Translations under genes and position numbers: made by a program | Shown here: positions 8,792-16,935 of the stretch, one piece after another | Layout: each line of letters starts with the position of its first letter | Position numbering within the stretch: position 1 is the first letter of the stretch | Assembly (NCBI GenBank): GCA_030447805.1 | Contig: JAUJOE010000004.1 | Coordinates: forward strand, 269,367-320,785 | Length of the DNA stretch: 51,419 nt | DNA from: Nocardioidaceae bacterium | GTDB taxonomy: Bacteria > Actinomycetota > Actinomycetes > Propionibacteriales > Nocardioidaceae | Direction of reading: 5' to 3' | The notes under the pieces: model-generated | Told to the model about the DNA's origin: nothing | The model's database searches: none | The model's input: only the letters and a program-made list of their open reading frames with translations

Positions 8792-8851
8792 CCCGCTCAG
8801 TCTGCCAGTGGCCCGACGGCGGTTCGGTAAGACGGTGGCACGATGTCGTGC

Positions 8852-9483
8852 ATGCCGTCCTACGACGCGATCGTGCTCGCCGGGGGCAGTGGACGCCGAC
8901 TGGGTGGAGTCGACAAGGCGGATATCCGGGTCGGCGAGCAGACGCTGTTGGACCGGGCCCTCGATGCGGTCGCCGAGGCCACCAAGCGTGTTGTGGTTGG
9001 GCGCCCTCGGGCGCTCCCCCAGGAGTGCTGAGAGCGTCGGAGGAGCCACCGGGAGGTGGGCCGGTCGCCGCGATCGAGGCCGGCCTGGCCGAGGTGGTCG
9101 AGCCGCTCGTCGTGGTGTTGGCGTGTGACATGCCGCTGATCAACCGCGATGTAATTGCTGAGATCGTGGCGGCTGCGTCTGATCCGGTGGGTCTGAGCGC
9201 CGCGACGGCCAGGGAATCGCAACGGCGACGTCTCATTCGGGCCGTTGCGACGGCGTACTGCTGGTGGACGAGCGAGGGCACCGACAGCCGCTTGCAGCTG
9301 TTTACCGCACCAACGCAATGCGGCGCGCCATCGCCGGTCTCGACACCACCCGCGACGTCGCTATGCGCCGCCTCATCCGGCACCTGTTCCTTGTCGAGCT
9401 ACCAGCGAGGCCTGACCACCACCCTGGACTGCGACACCTGGGAGATGGTGGCCCGCTCCCGTGACCTGTTGGAGGAAGCATGA
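8852..9483 (+). CDS. mobA: Molybdenum cofactor guanylyltransferase MobA (multiple frameshifts)
   Basis: MobA attaches GMP from GTP to molybdopterin. The N-terminus MPSYDAIVLAGGSGRRLGGV followed by DK is the nucleotide-binding signature. PPGGGPVAAIEAGLA and VVLACDMPLI follow in a second frame, DERGHRQPLAAVYRT and the AMRRAIAGLD segment in a third, and TLDCDTWEMVARSRDLLEEA in a last one. Breaks fall near 9020, 9220-9260 and 9410. Each piece is well conserved, so sequence error is more likely than decay. The stop overlaps the DUF6457 ATG (ATGA). A molybdoenzyme gene lies 3 kb downstream. Confidence 0.8.
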
Positions 9484-9785
9484 GTTTGACGAGCTGGTCG
9501 GCGGAGCTGTGCGACGCGTTGGGGCTGGAGCTCGAGGTCGACATCGACGCGATCCTCGACCTGGCGCGCGACGCAGCGCACCAGGTCGAGCGACCGGCGG
9601 CGCCACTCACCACGTTCCTGGTGGGGTACGCCGCGGGCTGCGCGGGGTCCGCTGCAGCAATCTCCGACTGCGTCGACATCGGCACCCGGCTCGCCGCCTC
9701 GCACGGTCCTGTCCCGCCGCCGCTTCCGACAGCTGAGCTCTCAGGCACGCGCGTACCTGGGCATGGGGTAGAGTGGGGGCTATAA
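9480..9785 (+). CDS. DUF6457 protein, MobA partner
   Basis: A 101-residue protein coupled to mobA by a 4-nt ATGA overlap. It reads MSLTSWSAELCDALGLELEV, then DIDAILDLARDAAHQVERP and TTFLVGYAAGCAGSAA, matching the small helical domain often found next to or fused to MobA in actinobacteria. That domain has no known biochemical role; the context suggests molybdenum-cofactor maturation. The sequence after residue 75 is less typical, and the true stop may differ slightly. Its 3' end overlaps a GTGGGGG/CCCCCAC inverted repeat. Confidence 0.75.
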   Translation: MSLTSWSAELCDALGLELEVDIDAILDLARDAAHQVERPAAPLTTFLVGYAAGCAGSAAAISDCVDIGTRLAASHGPVPPPLPTAELSGTRVPGHGVEWGL

Positions 9786-9800
9786 CTAGGCGACCCCCAC
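9773..9800 (+). promoter_or_regulatory. Inverted repeat and possible -10 element before the Clp-N gene
   Basis: GTGGGGG (9773-9779) pairs perfectly with CCCCCAC (9794-9800). The 14-nt loop contains TATAAC, a good -10 hexamer. The Clp-N-domain gene starts 23 nt later behind AGGAGGG. An operator over the promoter, or an attenuator hairpin in the leader, are both possible. Confidence 0.4.
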
Positions 9801-9822
9801 AGCAGCCCCTAGGAGGGTGCTC

Positions 9823-10564
9823 ATGCCGAAGCAACGTGTACCTATCTGACGACTTGGCCGAGGCAGTCAAGCAGGCCAATCTGCCCGTCTCCTCAATCTG
9901 CCAGCGGGCCCTCGAGCAGGCCGTGCGACGAGTGACCGCCATGCACGAGTCGATACGCGGCAGCACCGACTCGAGCAGCGTCGACATCGCGAGCCAGATT
10001 CAGCAGTTCAGCAGATTCACCGGGCGGATGCAGGTGGTGCTCTCGATTGCGGTCGAGGCGGCCAGCGCAGACGCGCGCCCAGTCGGCACCGAACACCTCC
10101 TCGCCGCGCTCGTCGCGAAGGCGACGGCCTCGGCCTGCGGGTGCTGCGCGCGTTAGAGATCGAGCCGCAAGACCTGGCCACCGCGCTGGCCGGACGGCGT
10201 CCCAGCGCAGTCGTCACTGACTCGCGCAGCGGCTTCGCACCGGCCGCGAAGGAGGCACTCCGGCTCACCGCGTCCGAGGCCGGTTGTCCTCGGACAGAAC
10301 TACATCGGCACCGAGCACCTGCTGCTGGGCCGATCGCCGAGCCAGAAGGCACACGGGCGCCGTTGCGCAGGGTGGGCCGAGCTGCGGCTGACCCGTCGCG
10401 CGGTCTCGGCCGCAGTGGCCGGGTGGGTGGCACCGAATGACCACGCCGCGAGTACGCCGACCGCAGTGACCGACGCGATGGCCGCAGTGACCAACGCCAT
10501 CCGCGAAGAGCTGAGCCCGCTCGTGGACCGTCTCAACCGATTAGAGCAACACATCAGTCGATGA
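9823..10564 (+). CDS. Clp N-domain protein with CcdA-like N-terminus (frameshifted)
   Basis: ATG 9823 follows AGGAGGG. After MPK the frame must shift by one base to give NVYLSDDLAEAVKQANLPVS and ICQRALEQAVRRVT, a ribbon-helix-helix/CcdA-like start. Two Clp-N-type repeats follow, with hallmarks ARPVGTEHLLAALVAK and VLGQNYIGTEHLLLG, the latter after TDSRSGFAPAAKEALRLT. The end is IREELSPLVDRLNRLEQHIS. No AAA+ domain is present, so it would be an adaptor or DNA-binding protein and not a Clp unfoldase. At least three indels (9833, about 10120, about 10283) break the frame. Function is not established. Confidence 0.65.
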
Positions 10565-10706
10565 CGCGACCGAGTGCCACGGGACTCGGCCCGGCCCTTT
10601 ACCCGTGTGGCCGCACTGGGAAGCCTTCGGTTCGTGGAGTATTCCCGGCTCCTGGCGCCGGAGCAACTCAACAAACCAGCCGTTGCGCCCGGTTACGCTG
10701 CACGGC

Positions 10707-11681
10707 ATGCGTGCCGTGCTGTGCCGGGAAGCGGGCGGACCCGACGTACTCGAAGTGCGAGAAGTCCCTGACCCGACTCCAGGCGCCGGTGAGGTTGTGA
10801 TTGCCGTCGCCGCTGCGGGCGTCAACCGAGCCGACCTGATGCAGCGACGTGGCGTCTACCCACCGCCAGCCGGGGAGTCCGACGTGCTGGGGCTGGAGTG
10901 CGCAGGAACCGTCGCGGCGACCGGCGCAGGGGTCACCCGCTGGCAGGTGGGCGATCAGGTGTGCGCTCTGCTCACGGCTGGTGGCTACGCCGAGCAGGTG
11001 GCGGTGCCCGCCGGGCAGGTGCTCCCCGTGCCGCCCGGCCTCGACCTGACCGAAGCGGCCGCGCTTCCCGAGGTCACCGCCACCGTGTGGTCCAACGTCT
11101 TCATGATCGCCGCTCTGCAGCCTGACGAGTTCTTCCTCGTCCACGGCGGTGCCGGCGGCATCGGCACGATGGCGATCCAGCTTGCCACGGCCCTCGGCGC
11201 CCGCGTCGCCTGCACGGTTGGCTCGGCGGACAAGGCTGAGGCGTGCCTGCGGCTAGGCGCTGACCTGGCCGTCAACTACCGCGAGCAGGACTTCGTCGAA
11301 GAGGTACGCCGGCTGGAACCGGCCGGTGCCGACGTGATCCTCGACAACATGGGCGCCTCCTACCTGGGCCGCAACGTCGAAGCGTTGGCCACCGAAGGGC
11401 GGCTCGTCGTCATCGGGCTGCAGGGCGGTGCCACCGGCGAGCTCGACCTGCGGAAACTGCTCGGCAAGCGCGGCGCTGTCATCGCCACGTCGCTACGGTC
11501 ACGTCCCGCCGCTGAGAAGGCCGCCATCGTGGCGAGCGTGGAGGAGCACGTCTGGCCACTCATCGCTGACCGTCGGGTGCGCCCGATCGTGCACTCCACC
11601 GTCGCAATCGACGACGTACGCTCCGCGCACGAGCTGCTCGAGTCCAGCGGGCACATCGGCAAGGTGGTGCTCACGACGTAG
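10707..11681 (+). CDS. NAD(P)H quinone oxidoreductase (MDR family)
   Basis: A 324-residue medium-chain dehydrogenase/reductase of the quinone-oxidoreductase branch, lacking catalytic zinc ligands. Seen: MRAVLCREAGGPDVLEVREV at the start, AAGVNRADLMQRRGVYPPP, and the nucleotide-binding loop VHGGAGGIGTMAIQLATALG (about 146-165). The C-terminus HIGKVVLTT is typical of the PIG3/QorA-like group. Start chosen at ATG 10707, because the upstream 34 in-frame codons have no family similarity. It is followed by bpa after 9 nt, so the two are probably co-transcribed. Confidence 0.9.
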   Translation: MRAVLCREAGGPDVLEVREVPDPTPGAGEVVIAVAAAGVNRADLMQRRGVYPPPAGESDVLGLECAGTVAATGAGVTRWQVGDQVCALLTAGGYAEQVAVPAGQVLPVPPGLDLTEAAALPEVTATVWSNVFMIAALQPDEFFLVHGGAGGIGTMAIQLATALGARVACTVGSADKAEACLRLGADLAVNYREQDFVEEVRRLEPAGADVILDNMGASYLGRNVEALATEGRLVVIGLQGGATGELDLRKLLGKRGAVIATSLRSRPAAEKAAIVASVEEHVWPLIADRRVRPIVHSTVAIDDVRSAHELLESSGHIGKVVLTT

Positions 11682-11690
11682 GGTTGACAG

Positions 11691-12245
11691 ATGACCACCC
11701 CTATCGCGCCGCAACCGCAACCCACCGAGGAGTCCCAGGTGGTGGTCGTCGATCCAGCCGGTACGCCGGCCGAGCCGCAGAGGAACGCCGACGGCCCCGA
11801 CCGGTCCATCACCGAGCTCGTCGAGCAGCCGGCGAAGGTGATGCGAATCGGCAGCATGATCCGCCAGCTGCTCGAGGAGGTGAAGTCGGCGCCACTCGAC
11901 GAGGCAAGCCGATCGCGGCTCGCGGAGATCCACCAGGCGTCGATCAAGGAGCTCGAACAGGGGCTTGCACCGGAGCTCGTCGACGAGCTGGAGCGGCTCA
12001 GCCTGCCTTTCGCCGAGGAGACGCCAACCGAGGCGGAGCTGCGGATCGCGCAAGCGCAGCTCGTCGGCTGGCTCGAGGGGCTGTTCCATGGCATCCAGAC
12101 AGTCGTCTACGCCCAGCAGATGGCGGCCCGGGCCCAGCTCGAGCAAATGCGAAAGGCCCTCCCACCCGGCGCCATGCCTAGTCCCGGCGGACCGCCTGGC
12201 GCAGCTGGCCGGCCCGAAGACTCCAGCAACGGCATGTACCTGTGA
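11691..12245 (+). CDS. bpa: Bacterial proteasome activator (Bpa/PafE)
   Basis: A 184-residue homologue of the ATP-independent 20S proteasome activator of actinobacteria (DUF2587; mycobacterial Rv3780 group). Family features seen: a disordered Gln/Pro/Glu N-terminus, PAKVMRIGSMIRQLLEEVK, PLDEASRSRLAEIHQASIKE, ELVDELERLSLPF, AELRIAQAQLVGWLEGLFHG and AQLEQMRKALPPGAM. These helices build the ring-forming four-helix bundle. The last four residues are GMYL, where the known activator ends GQYL, the tail that docks into the proteasome alpha ring. It implies that this organism has a 20S proteasome encoded elsewhere. Confidence 0.9.
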   Translation: MTTPIAPQPQPTEESQVVVVDPAGTPAEPQRNADGPDRSITELVEQPAKVMRIGSMIRQLLEEVKSAPLDEASRSRLAEIHQASIKELEQGLAPELVDELERLSLPFAEETPTEAELRIAQAQLVGWLEGLFHGIQTVVYAQQMAARAQLEQMRKALPPGAMPSPGGPPGAAGRPEDSSNGMYL

Positions 12246-12307
12246 CCTGACACCCGCGGACGCCCAGAAAGGCAATCCGGTGCAGGGGTCGGCGGAGAAT
12301 CCCTAGT

Positions 12308-13933
12308 GTGACCACCACCAGCCGGACGCGCACCCTGCTCGGGGCAGCAGCCGGCCTGCTTTCGGCTGCTGCAGGAGTCGGCGCGTCACTGGTGGTGTCC
12401 GCCTTCGTTCGTGGCGCACCAACCCCCATCACAGCCGTCGGGTCTCGAGTCATCGATGCCACCCCCGCCGCCGTCAAGGACTGGGCGATCCGCACGCTCG
12501 GCGTGTACGACAAGCTCTTCCTGCTGAGTGGCATCTTCACCGTGCTGGCCCTGCTGGCCTGCGCTACTGGCATCGTTGCCTGGCGCAGCCGCCCCCTGGC
12601 GCTCGGCATCACCGCAGCACTCGGACTGGTCGGGCTGGCAGCGGCGTACGCCGACCGCACCGAGCTTGCTGGTCTCGGCAGGCTGGCTCCCGCTCTCGCA
12701 GCGCTGGTCGTCAGCGTCGGCATGCTCGCCTGGTTCACCGCCGGCTGGAGCGGGGCGCCGGCACTCACCGGCGATGACGATCTGACCCGTCCGGCCGAAC
12801 TGGCCAACCACCCCATGGCCGATCACCCCATGGCCAAGTCCGGCGCGCGGGCCGAGAACCCCGCCCCAGCCGGGTTCGACCGCCGCGCCTTCCTCGCCGC
12901 TGCGGTGGTCAGCGGCGCGGTGGCGACCACCGGCTTCGGCGCCGCGCGGCTGTTCGACAACGCCGGCACCCGCTCGCGGAGCGCGACCAAGCTGCCCCCG
13001 CCCACCAGCGCAGCGGCTCCCCTCGCCGCGGGTGCGTCACTGTCGGTGGCCGGCATCACGCCGTACCTCACCGCCAACAAGGACTTCTACCGGATCGACA
13101 CCGCGCTGATGGTGCCGCAGGTACCGGCCGCCAAGTGGACGCTGAAGATCCACGGACTCGTCGACAACGAGATCGAACTGACCTTCGCAGACCTGCTCGA
13201 CATGCCGCTGATCGAGCGCCGCGTCACGCTGACGTGCGTGTCCAACGAGGTCGGTGGCGAGTACGTCGGTAACGCCACCTGGCTAGGTGTGCGGATCGCT
13301 GACCTGCTGGAGCAGGTGGGAGTCAGCGCTGACGCCGACGCCGTCAAGTCCACTGCTGTCGACGGCTTCACCATTGGTACGCCGCTCGCTGCCCTCACCG
13401 ACGGCCGAGACGCCATGATCGCGATCGGCATGAACGGTGAGCCGCTCCCCCTCGACCACGGCTTCCCGGCCCGGATGGTGGTGCCCGGTCTCTACGGCTA
13501 CGTGTCGGCGACCAAGTGGCTCGTCGACATGGAGGTCACCCGATTCGAGGACTTCACCGCCTACTGGACCGACCGGGGCTGGGCCGCCGAGGCGCCGATC
13601 AAGACCATGAGCCGGATCGACGTACCCGCGGGGTTCGCCGAGGTCAAGGCCGGCAAGGTGGCCGTGGCCGGGGTGGCCTGGGCGCAGCACACCGGCATCA
13701 AGGCCGTCGACGTGCGCCTCGACGACGGCGACTGGCAGCCCGCTCGACTGGCCACCGAGGACACCGTCGACACCTGGCGGCAGTGGGTCTACGCGTGGGA
13801 CGCCACGCCAGGCCCACACACCCTCCAGGTCAGAGCTACTGACACCACCGGTTACACCCAAACGGGCCGTCAGGCGCCGCCTGCACCCGACGGGGCCACC
13901 GGCTGGCACAGCGTCGAAGTGACGGTCACCTGA
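12308..13933 (+). CDS. Membrane-anchored molybdopterin-dependent oxidoreductase (sulfite oxidase fold)
   Basis: A 541-residue protein. Residues 1-150 hold four hydrophobic segments. After a linker with a repeated HPMA motif comes RRAFLAAAVVSGAVATTGFG, resembling a second, internal export segment, and then a sulfite-oxidase/YedY-type molybdopterin domain. It has VTLTCVSNEVGGEYVGNATW (the Cys ligand of molybdenum), LPLDHGFPARMVVPGLYGYV, KWLVDMEVT, and a C-terminal Mo-co dimerisation domain with GDWQPARL. It would act outside the membrane on small oxides such as sulfite or sulfoxides; the substrate is unknown. The start is GTG at 12308. mobA lies upstream, although sulfite-oxidase enzymes generally do not need the guanylated cofactor. 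Confidence 0.9.
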   Translation: MTTTSRTRTLLGAAAGLLSAAAGVGASLVVSAFVRGAPTPITAVGSRVIDATPAAVKDWAIRTLGVYDKLFLLSGIFTVLALLACATGIVAWRSRPLALGITAALGLVGLAAAYADRTELAGLGRLAPALAALVVSVGMLAWFTAGWSGAPALTGDDDLTRPAELANHPMADHPMAKSGARAENPAPAGFDRRAFLAAAVVSGAVATTGFGAARLFDNAGTRSRSATKLPPPTSAAAPLAAGASLSVAGITPYLTANKDFYRIDTALMVPQVPAAKWTLKIHGLVDNEIELTFADLLDMPLIERRVTLTCVSNEVGGEYVGNATWLGVRIADLLEQVGVSADADAVKSTAVDGFTIGTPLAALTDGRDAMIAIGMNGEPLPLDHGFPARMVVPGLYGYVSATKWLVDMEVTRFEDFTAYWTDRGWAAEAPIKTMSRIDVPAGFAEVKAGKVAVAGVAWAQHTGIKAVDVRLDDGDWQPARLATEDTVDTWRQWVYAWDATPGPHTLQVRATDTTGYTQTGRQAPPAPDGATGWHSVEVTVT

Positions 13934-14028
13934 TGGCGACCATGACCACCGTGCCCGTTCGCCACTACCACCCGCGACTGTCGTGGTCGCTTCCGAGGCA
14001 GCCCGAGGCGCATGGCACAGTTGGCGGC

Positions 14029-14592
14029 ATGCGCCAGCGCGCCACACCAAACGAGCTGGCCGACGTGATGGCACGCGTCGCCGCAGGCGAGCACGCCGCA
14101 TTCGCGCACTTCTACGACGCCACGTCGCGCAGCGTGTTCGGCATCGTCCTTCGCGTGTTGCGCGACCGGGCGCAGGCAGAAGAGGTCACCCAAGAGGTGT
14201 ACGTCGAGGCGTGGCGGGCTGCGGGCAGTTTCGACCCACACCTCGGCTCCCCTTCGGCCTGGCTCAACACGATCGCCCACCGCAGGGCGGTCGACCGCGT
14301 GCGGTCCGCAGAGCGCAGCGTGGCCGTGACCAGCGGCACTTCGAGGCTGCCGAGACACTGCACGGGGCTGACACCGCAGACCTCGTGGTGGCAGCGGACG
14401 AAGGCCAGCGCGTCCGCGAGGCGATTGAGGGCCTACCGGAAGCCCAGCGGACCGCGCTGCGCCTCGCCTACTTCGAGGGGCGCTCCTACCGAGAGGTCGC
14501 AGAGTTCCTCGAAGTGCCGTTGGGAACCGTCAAGACCCGTATCCGAGACGCCCTGCAACGACTTAAGAATCAGTTAGGGGGCAGCGCGATGA
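14029..14592 (+). CDS. sigK: ECF sigma factor SigK (frameshifted)
   Basis: Region 2 reads ELADVMARVAAGEHAAFAHF, VLRDRAQAEEVTQEVYVEAW and SPSAWLNTIAHRRAVDRVRS. In the next frame region 4 follows: AIEGLPEAQRTALRLAYFEG, RSYREVAEFLEVPLGTVKTR, IRDALQRLKNQL. The break is near 14345. A run of five G at 14577-14581 probably has one extra base: with four, the gene ends in TGA overlapping the ATG of the next gene (ATGA). ATG 13933 is in frame and touches the molybdoenzyme stop, but adds 32 residues unlike sigma factors. Pairing with an RskA-like gene supports SigK identity. Confidence 0.82.
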
Positions 14593-15403
14593 ACGATCTT
14601 GACGCGCAGGTCTACCCCTACGTCGTTGCCGCTCTGCCCCCGACGAGGCCGCCGATTTTCAGATTCACCTCGCAGAGTGCGCCCAGTGTCGTGCCGAAGT
14701 CAAAGAGCTGCGCGAGGTCACCGCTCAGCTTTCGCAGTCAGTTGCGACCGAGCCGCCGCCAGCATTGCGCGGCGCCGTGCTGGCAGCAATTGCACGGACG
14801 CCTCAGCCGCCTCTGACCACCCCACAGTCGAGATCCGACGACGTGTCCACCGCGAGTCCGCCCGGCCGCAACCGTGCGGTCACAGCCGAGCCGACCGCCG
14901 CGACCGTCGTATCCCTGCATCGTTCACGATCCGGTCGACTGCCGGCACTGTTGGCCGCTGCGGCTGTGCTGGCCGCGCTGGCCCTGGGTGGGTGGGCCTT
15001 CCAGGCCAGGCAGGAAGCCCAGCAGACCGCGCAGGAGGTGACAGCCAACACCCAGCGGCTCACTGAGCTGCTGAGCACCTCCGACGTCAGGGTCGTCTCT
15101 GGCCGGGTCACTACCAGCGGCGGCACCGGCACCGTCGTCATGTCTCCCAGCCGCAAGCAGGCGGTGTTCGTCTCCACCGCGCTGCCAGAGCTACCAGAGG
15201 GGAAGACCTACGAGGCGTGGACCACCAAGGGCCGCGAGCCGGTCCCCGCGGGGATCTTCTCAGCCGTCGAAGCCAAAACTGCGGTGGGCCTGCCTGCCGC
15301 CGCCATCGACGCCCAAAGTGTCGCGGTCACCGTGGAGCCTGCCGGTGGGTCGCCAACCCCCACGAGCAAGCCGATCTTCACGGTGCGAGTGCCGCGGGCC
15401 TGA
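14589..15403 (+). CDS. rskA: Anti-sigma-K factor RskA (frameshifted near N-terminus)
   Basis: ATG 14589 starts MNDLDAQVYPYVVAALP. After a run of five C (14637-14641) the frame must shift, giving DEAADFQIHLAECAQCRAEV, which contains the H-x3-C-x2-C anti-sigma motif. One hydrophobic helix, LPALLAAAAVLAALALGGWA, spans the membrane. The outer domain has VFVSTALPELPEGKTYEAWT and PAGIFSAVEAKTAVGLP, matching the RskA C-terminal domain. It would hold SigK at the membrane until regulated proteolysis. The C run suggests a consensus error and not a real mutation. It ends 8 nt from the convergent whiB-like gene. Confidence 0.85.
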
Positions 15404-15411
15404 CCAGGCGC

Positions 15412-16004
15412 TCAGCCAGGCCGACCAAGCTGCGGTTCGACCACCTGCTCGAAGGCGTCGAAGACCTCGTCCATGCTCGGAAGCCGCCGCCGCTCCACGG
15501 ACCGCCGCTCGTCGGGGGACGACGGGTTCCGCGCCCGTCGCAGGTGGCGCTTGACCGTCGACAACGAGCACTCCAGCCGAGCGGCCAGCATCTCCAGCGA
15601 GTCGTCGGGGTGGGCGGCGCGCATGCGGAGTACGTCGTCATGGTCGACCGGCTGTCGGGCACCGCGGGTGCCCGCCAAGGCGTCGACATCCTCCGCCTCG
15701 ACCTGCACCCTAACACCCGGCGGATGGCCGCCCGCTCACGGGCGCTGGTGCAGCCGACGTAGCCCGACACGTCCGTCTGGGCAACCGCCTTGTACATGCA
15801 GTCGGCCAAGATCGGGCAGGCAGCGCACGACGCCCGGGCGGCAGCCGCGAGCTCCTCGTAGCCCTGCCAAGTCTCTGTCGACACCGACGACCGAACCGGC
15901 GGCTCTTCCAGCAATGGATGCAGGTAGAGGTCGACGTTCGTCGAGCACGGCGTGGCAGCGAAGCTGTCCTCAGGCGGTCTACGCCCGAGGCTGCGCTCCG
16001 TCAT
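15412..16004 (-). CDS. WhiB-family regulator with C-terminal HTH (frameshifted)
   Basis: The N-terminal half has the four iron-sulfur cysteines of Wbl proteins: PCSTNVDLYLHP, then ASCAACPILADC (C-x2-C-x5-C). The usual glycine-tryptophan turn is replaced by SGYVGCTSARER. In the next frame the protein continues with VDHDDVLRMRAAHPDDSLEM and LAARLECSLSTVKRHLRRAR, a helix-turn-helix, and ends VVEPQLGRPG. The break is near 15715. ATG 16004 follows a G-rich site. A Wbl domain joined to a DNA-binding HTH would make this a redox- or NO-sensing regulator. A 26-bp palindrome lies 47 nt upstream. Confidence 0.78.
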
Positions 16005-16050
16005 TCGTGCCCCCCGTCGCCGATGTGGCCGACTCCGACTGGTTCCGAGA

Positions 16051-16076
16051 CAACCGCCCATGTCCATGGGCGGTTG
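16051..16076. promoter_or_regulatory. Perfect 12-bp inverted repeat
   Basis: CAACCGCCCATG and CATGGGCGGTTG are separated by only TC. It lies 61 nt after the HAD phosphatase stop and 47 nt before the whiB-like start, both on the minus strand. The near-zero spacer suits a dimeric repressor operator. As RNA it would form a strong hairpin without a U tract, so a terminator for serS-HAD is the alternative. Confidence 0.6.
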
Positions 16077-16137
16077 CTTCGGCCGCTGCAGCAGACATTG
16101 TGCCAGTCCGAGGGCAGGTACGGCTCCGCGTCGAATG

Positions 16138-16935
16138 TCAGCCTGGCAAGCTGTCGAGGTCAAACCACCGCGCCAGCTCCGTCACGACCCCGTCGTCGTA
16201 GATCGTGCCGGTCACGTCGTCAGCGACCGCCTTGACTTCCTGGGGTGACTGGCCCATGGCGACTCCCCGGCCCGCCCATGCCAGCATCTCCAGGTCGTTG
16301 CGGCCGTCGCCGATCGCCAGTACGTCGGCTGGCCCCAGTCCCAGCTCAGCCGCCACGTCGGCAAGCGCAGCGGCCTTGGTCACCCTCTCCGGAGCGAGGT
16401 CCAACCAGGCGGTGTAGCCGACGAAGTAGTTCGTGCCATGCAGTCCGATCTGGTCGGCGAGGGCAAGGAAGTCCTCCGCGGAGGAGTGTGGGTCGCGGAT
16501 GATGACTCGGGTGACCGGCTCCTTGACCAGCTCGTCGAGCGGCTCTATCCATATCTGGCCGCCGATCTCCCCGGCCGGGAAGTGCCGGTTGGCCCGGAAG
16601 CCGAGACCAACCACCTCCACCGCCACCAGCGCGTCGGGCACCTGCTCGAGTACCACCCGTACCGCCGGCGCCGCGTCGAAGGTGACCGCGGACCTCACCT
16701 GGACGGGTTGGTAGGTGAACGTGACGGCACCGTTGCTGGCGACGCAGCGTCCCTCAGGCAGTCGGAGCAGGTCGATGATGTTCCCGATGCCGTAGACGGA
16801 GCGGCCGGTCGACAGCACCACCTCAGCCCCGGCAGCCCGAGCGGAGGCGACCGCCGCCACCACGGCCGGTGTCGCGCGCTCCTCGGCGTCGACGAGGGTG
16901 CCGTCGATGTCGAGCGCGACGAGGGGGAACCTCAC
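16138..16935 (-). CDS. HAD-superfamily IIB (Cof-type) phosphatase
   Basis: A 265-residue phosphohydrolase. Motif I is [16 protein letters not shown] with the two catalytic Asp. Motif II is VVLSTGRS. Motif III Lys lies in [14 protein letters not shown]. Motif IV is [18 protein letters not shown] type IIB cap lies between motifs II and III. Such Cof-like enzymes dephosphorylate sugar phosphates, FMN or similar small molecules; the substrate is not predictable here. The GTG start at 16935 overlaps the serS stop as GTGA, so the gene is translationally coupled to serS, an arrangement often seen in actinobacteria. Confidence 0.9.
   Translation of the reverse strand: MRFPLVALDIDGTLVDAEERATPAVVAAVASARAAGAEVVLSTGRSVYGIGNIIDLLRLPEGRCVASNGAVTFTYQPVQVRSAVTFDAAPAVRVVLEQVPDALVAVEVVGLGFRANRHFPAGEIGGQIWIEPLDELVKEPVTRVIIRDPHSSAEDFLALADQIGLHGTNYFVGYTAWLDLAPERVTKAAALADVAAELGLGPADVLAIGDGRNDLEMLAWAGRGVAMGQSPQEVKAVADDVTGTIYDDGVVTELARWFDLDSLPG

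Noticed and set aside
12800-12840. Short direct repeat CACCCCATGGCC in the molybdoenzyme gene
   Set aside because: It only duplicates a few linker residues (HPMA) in frame; no separate element is indicated.
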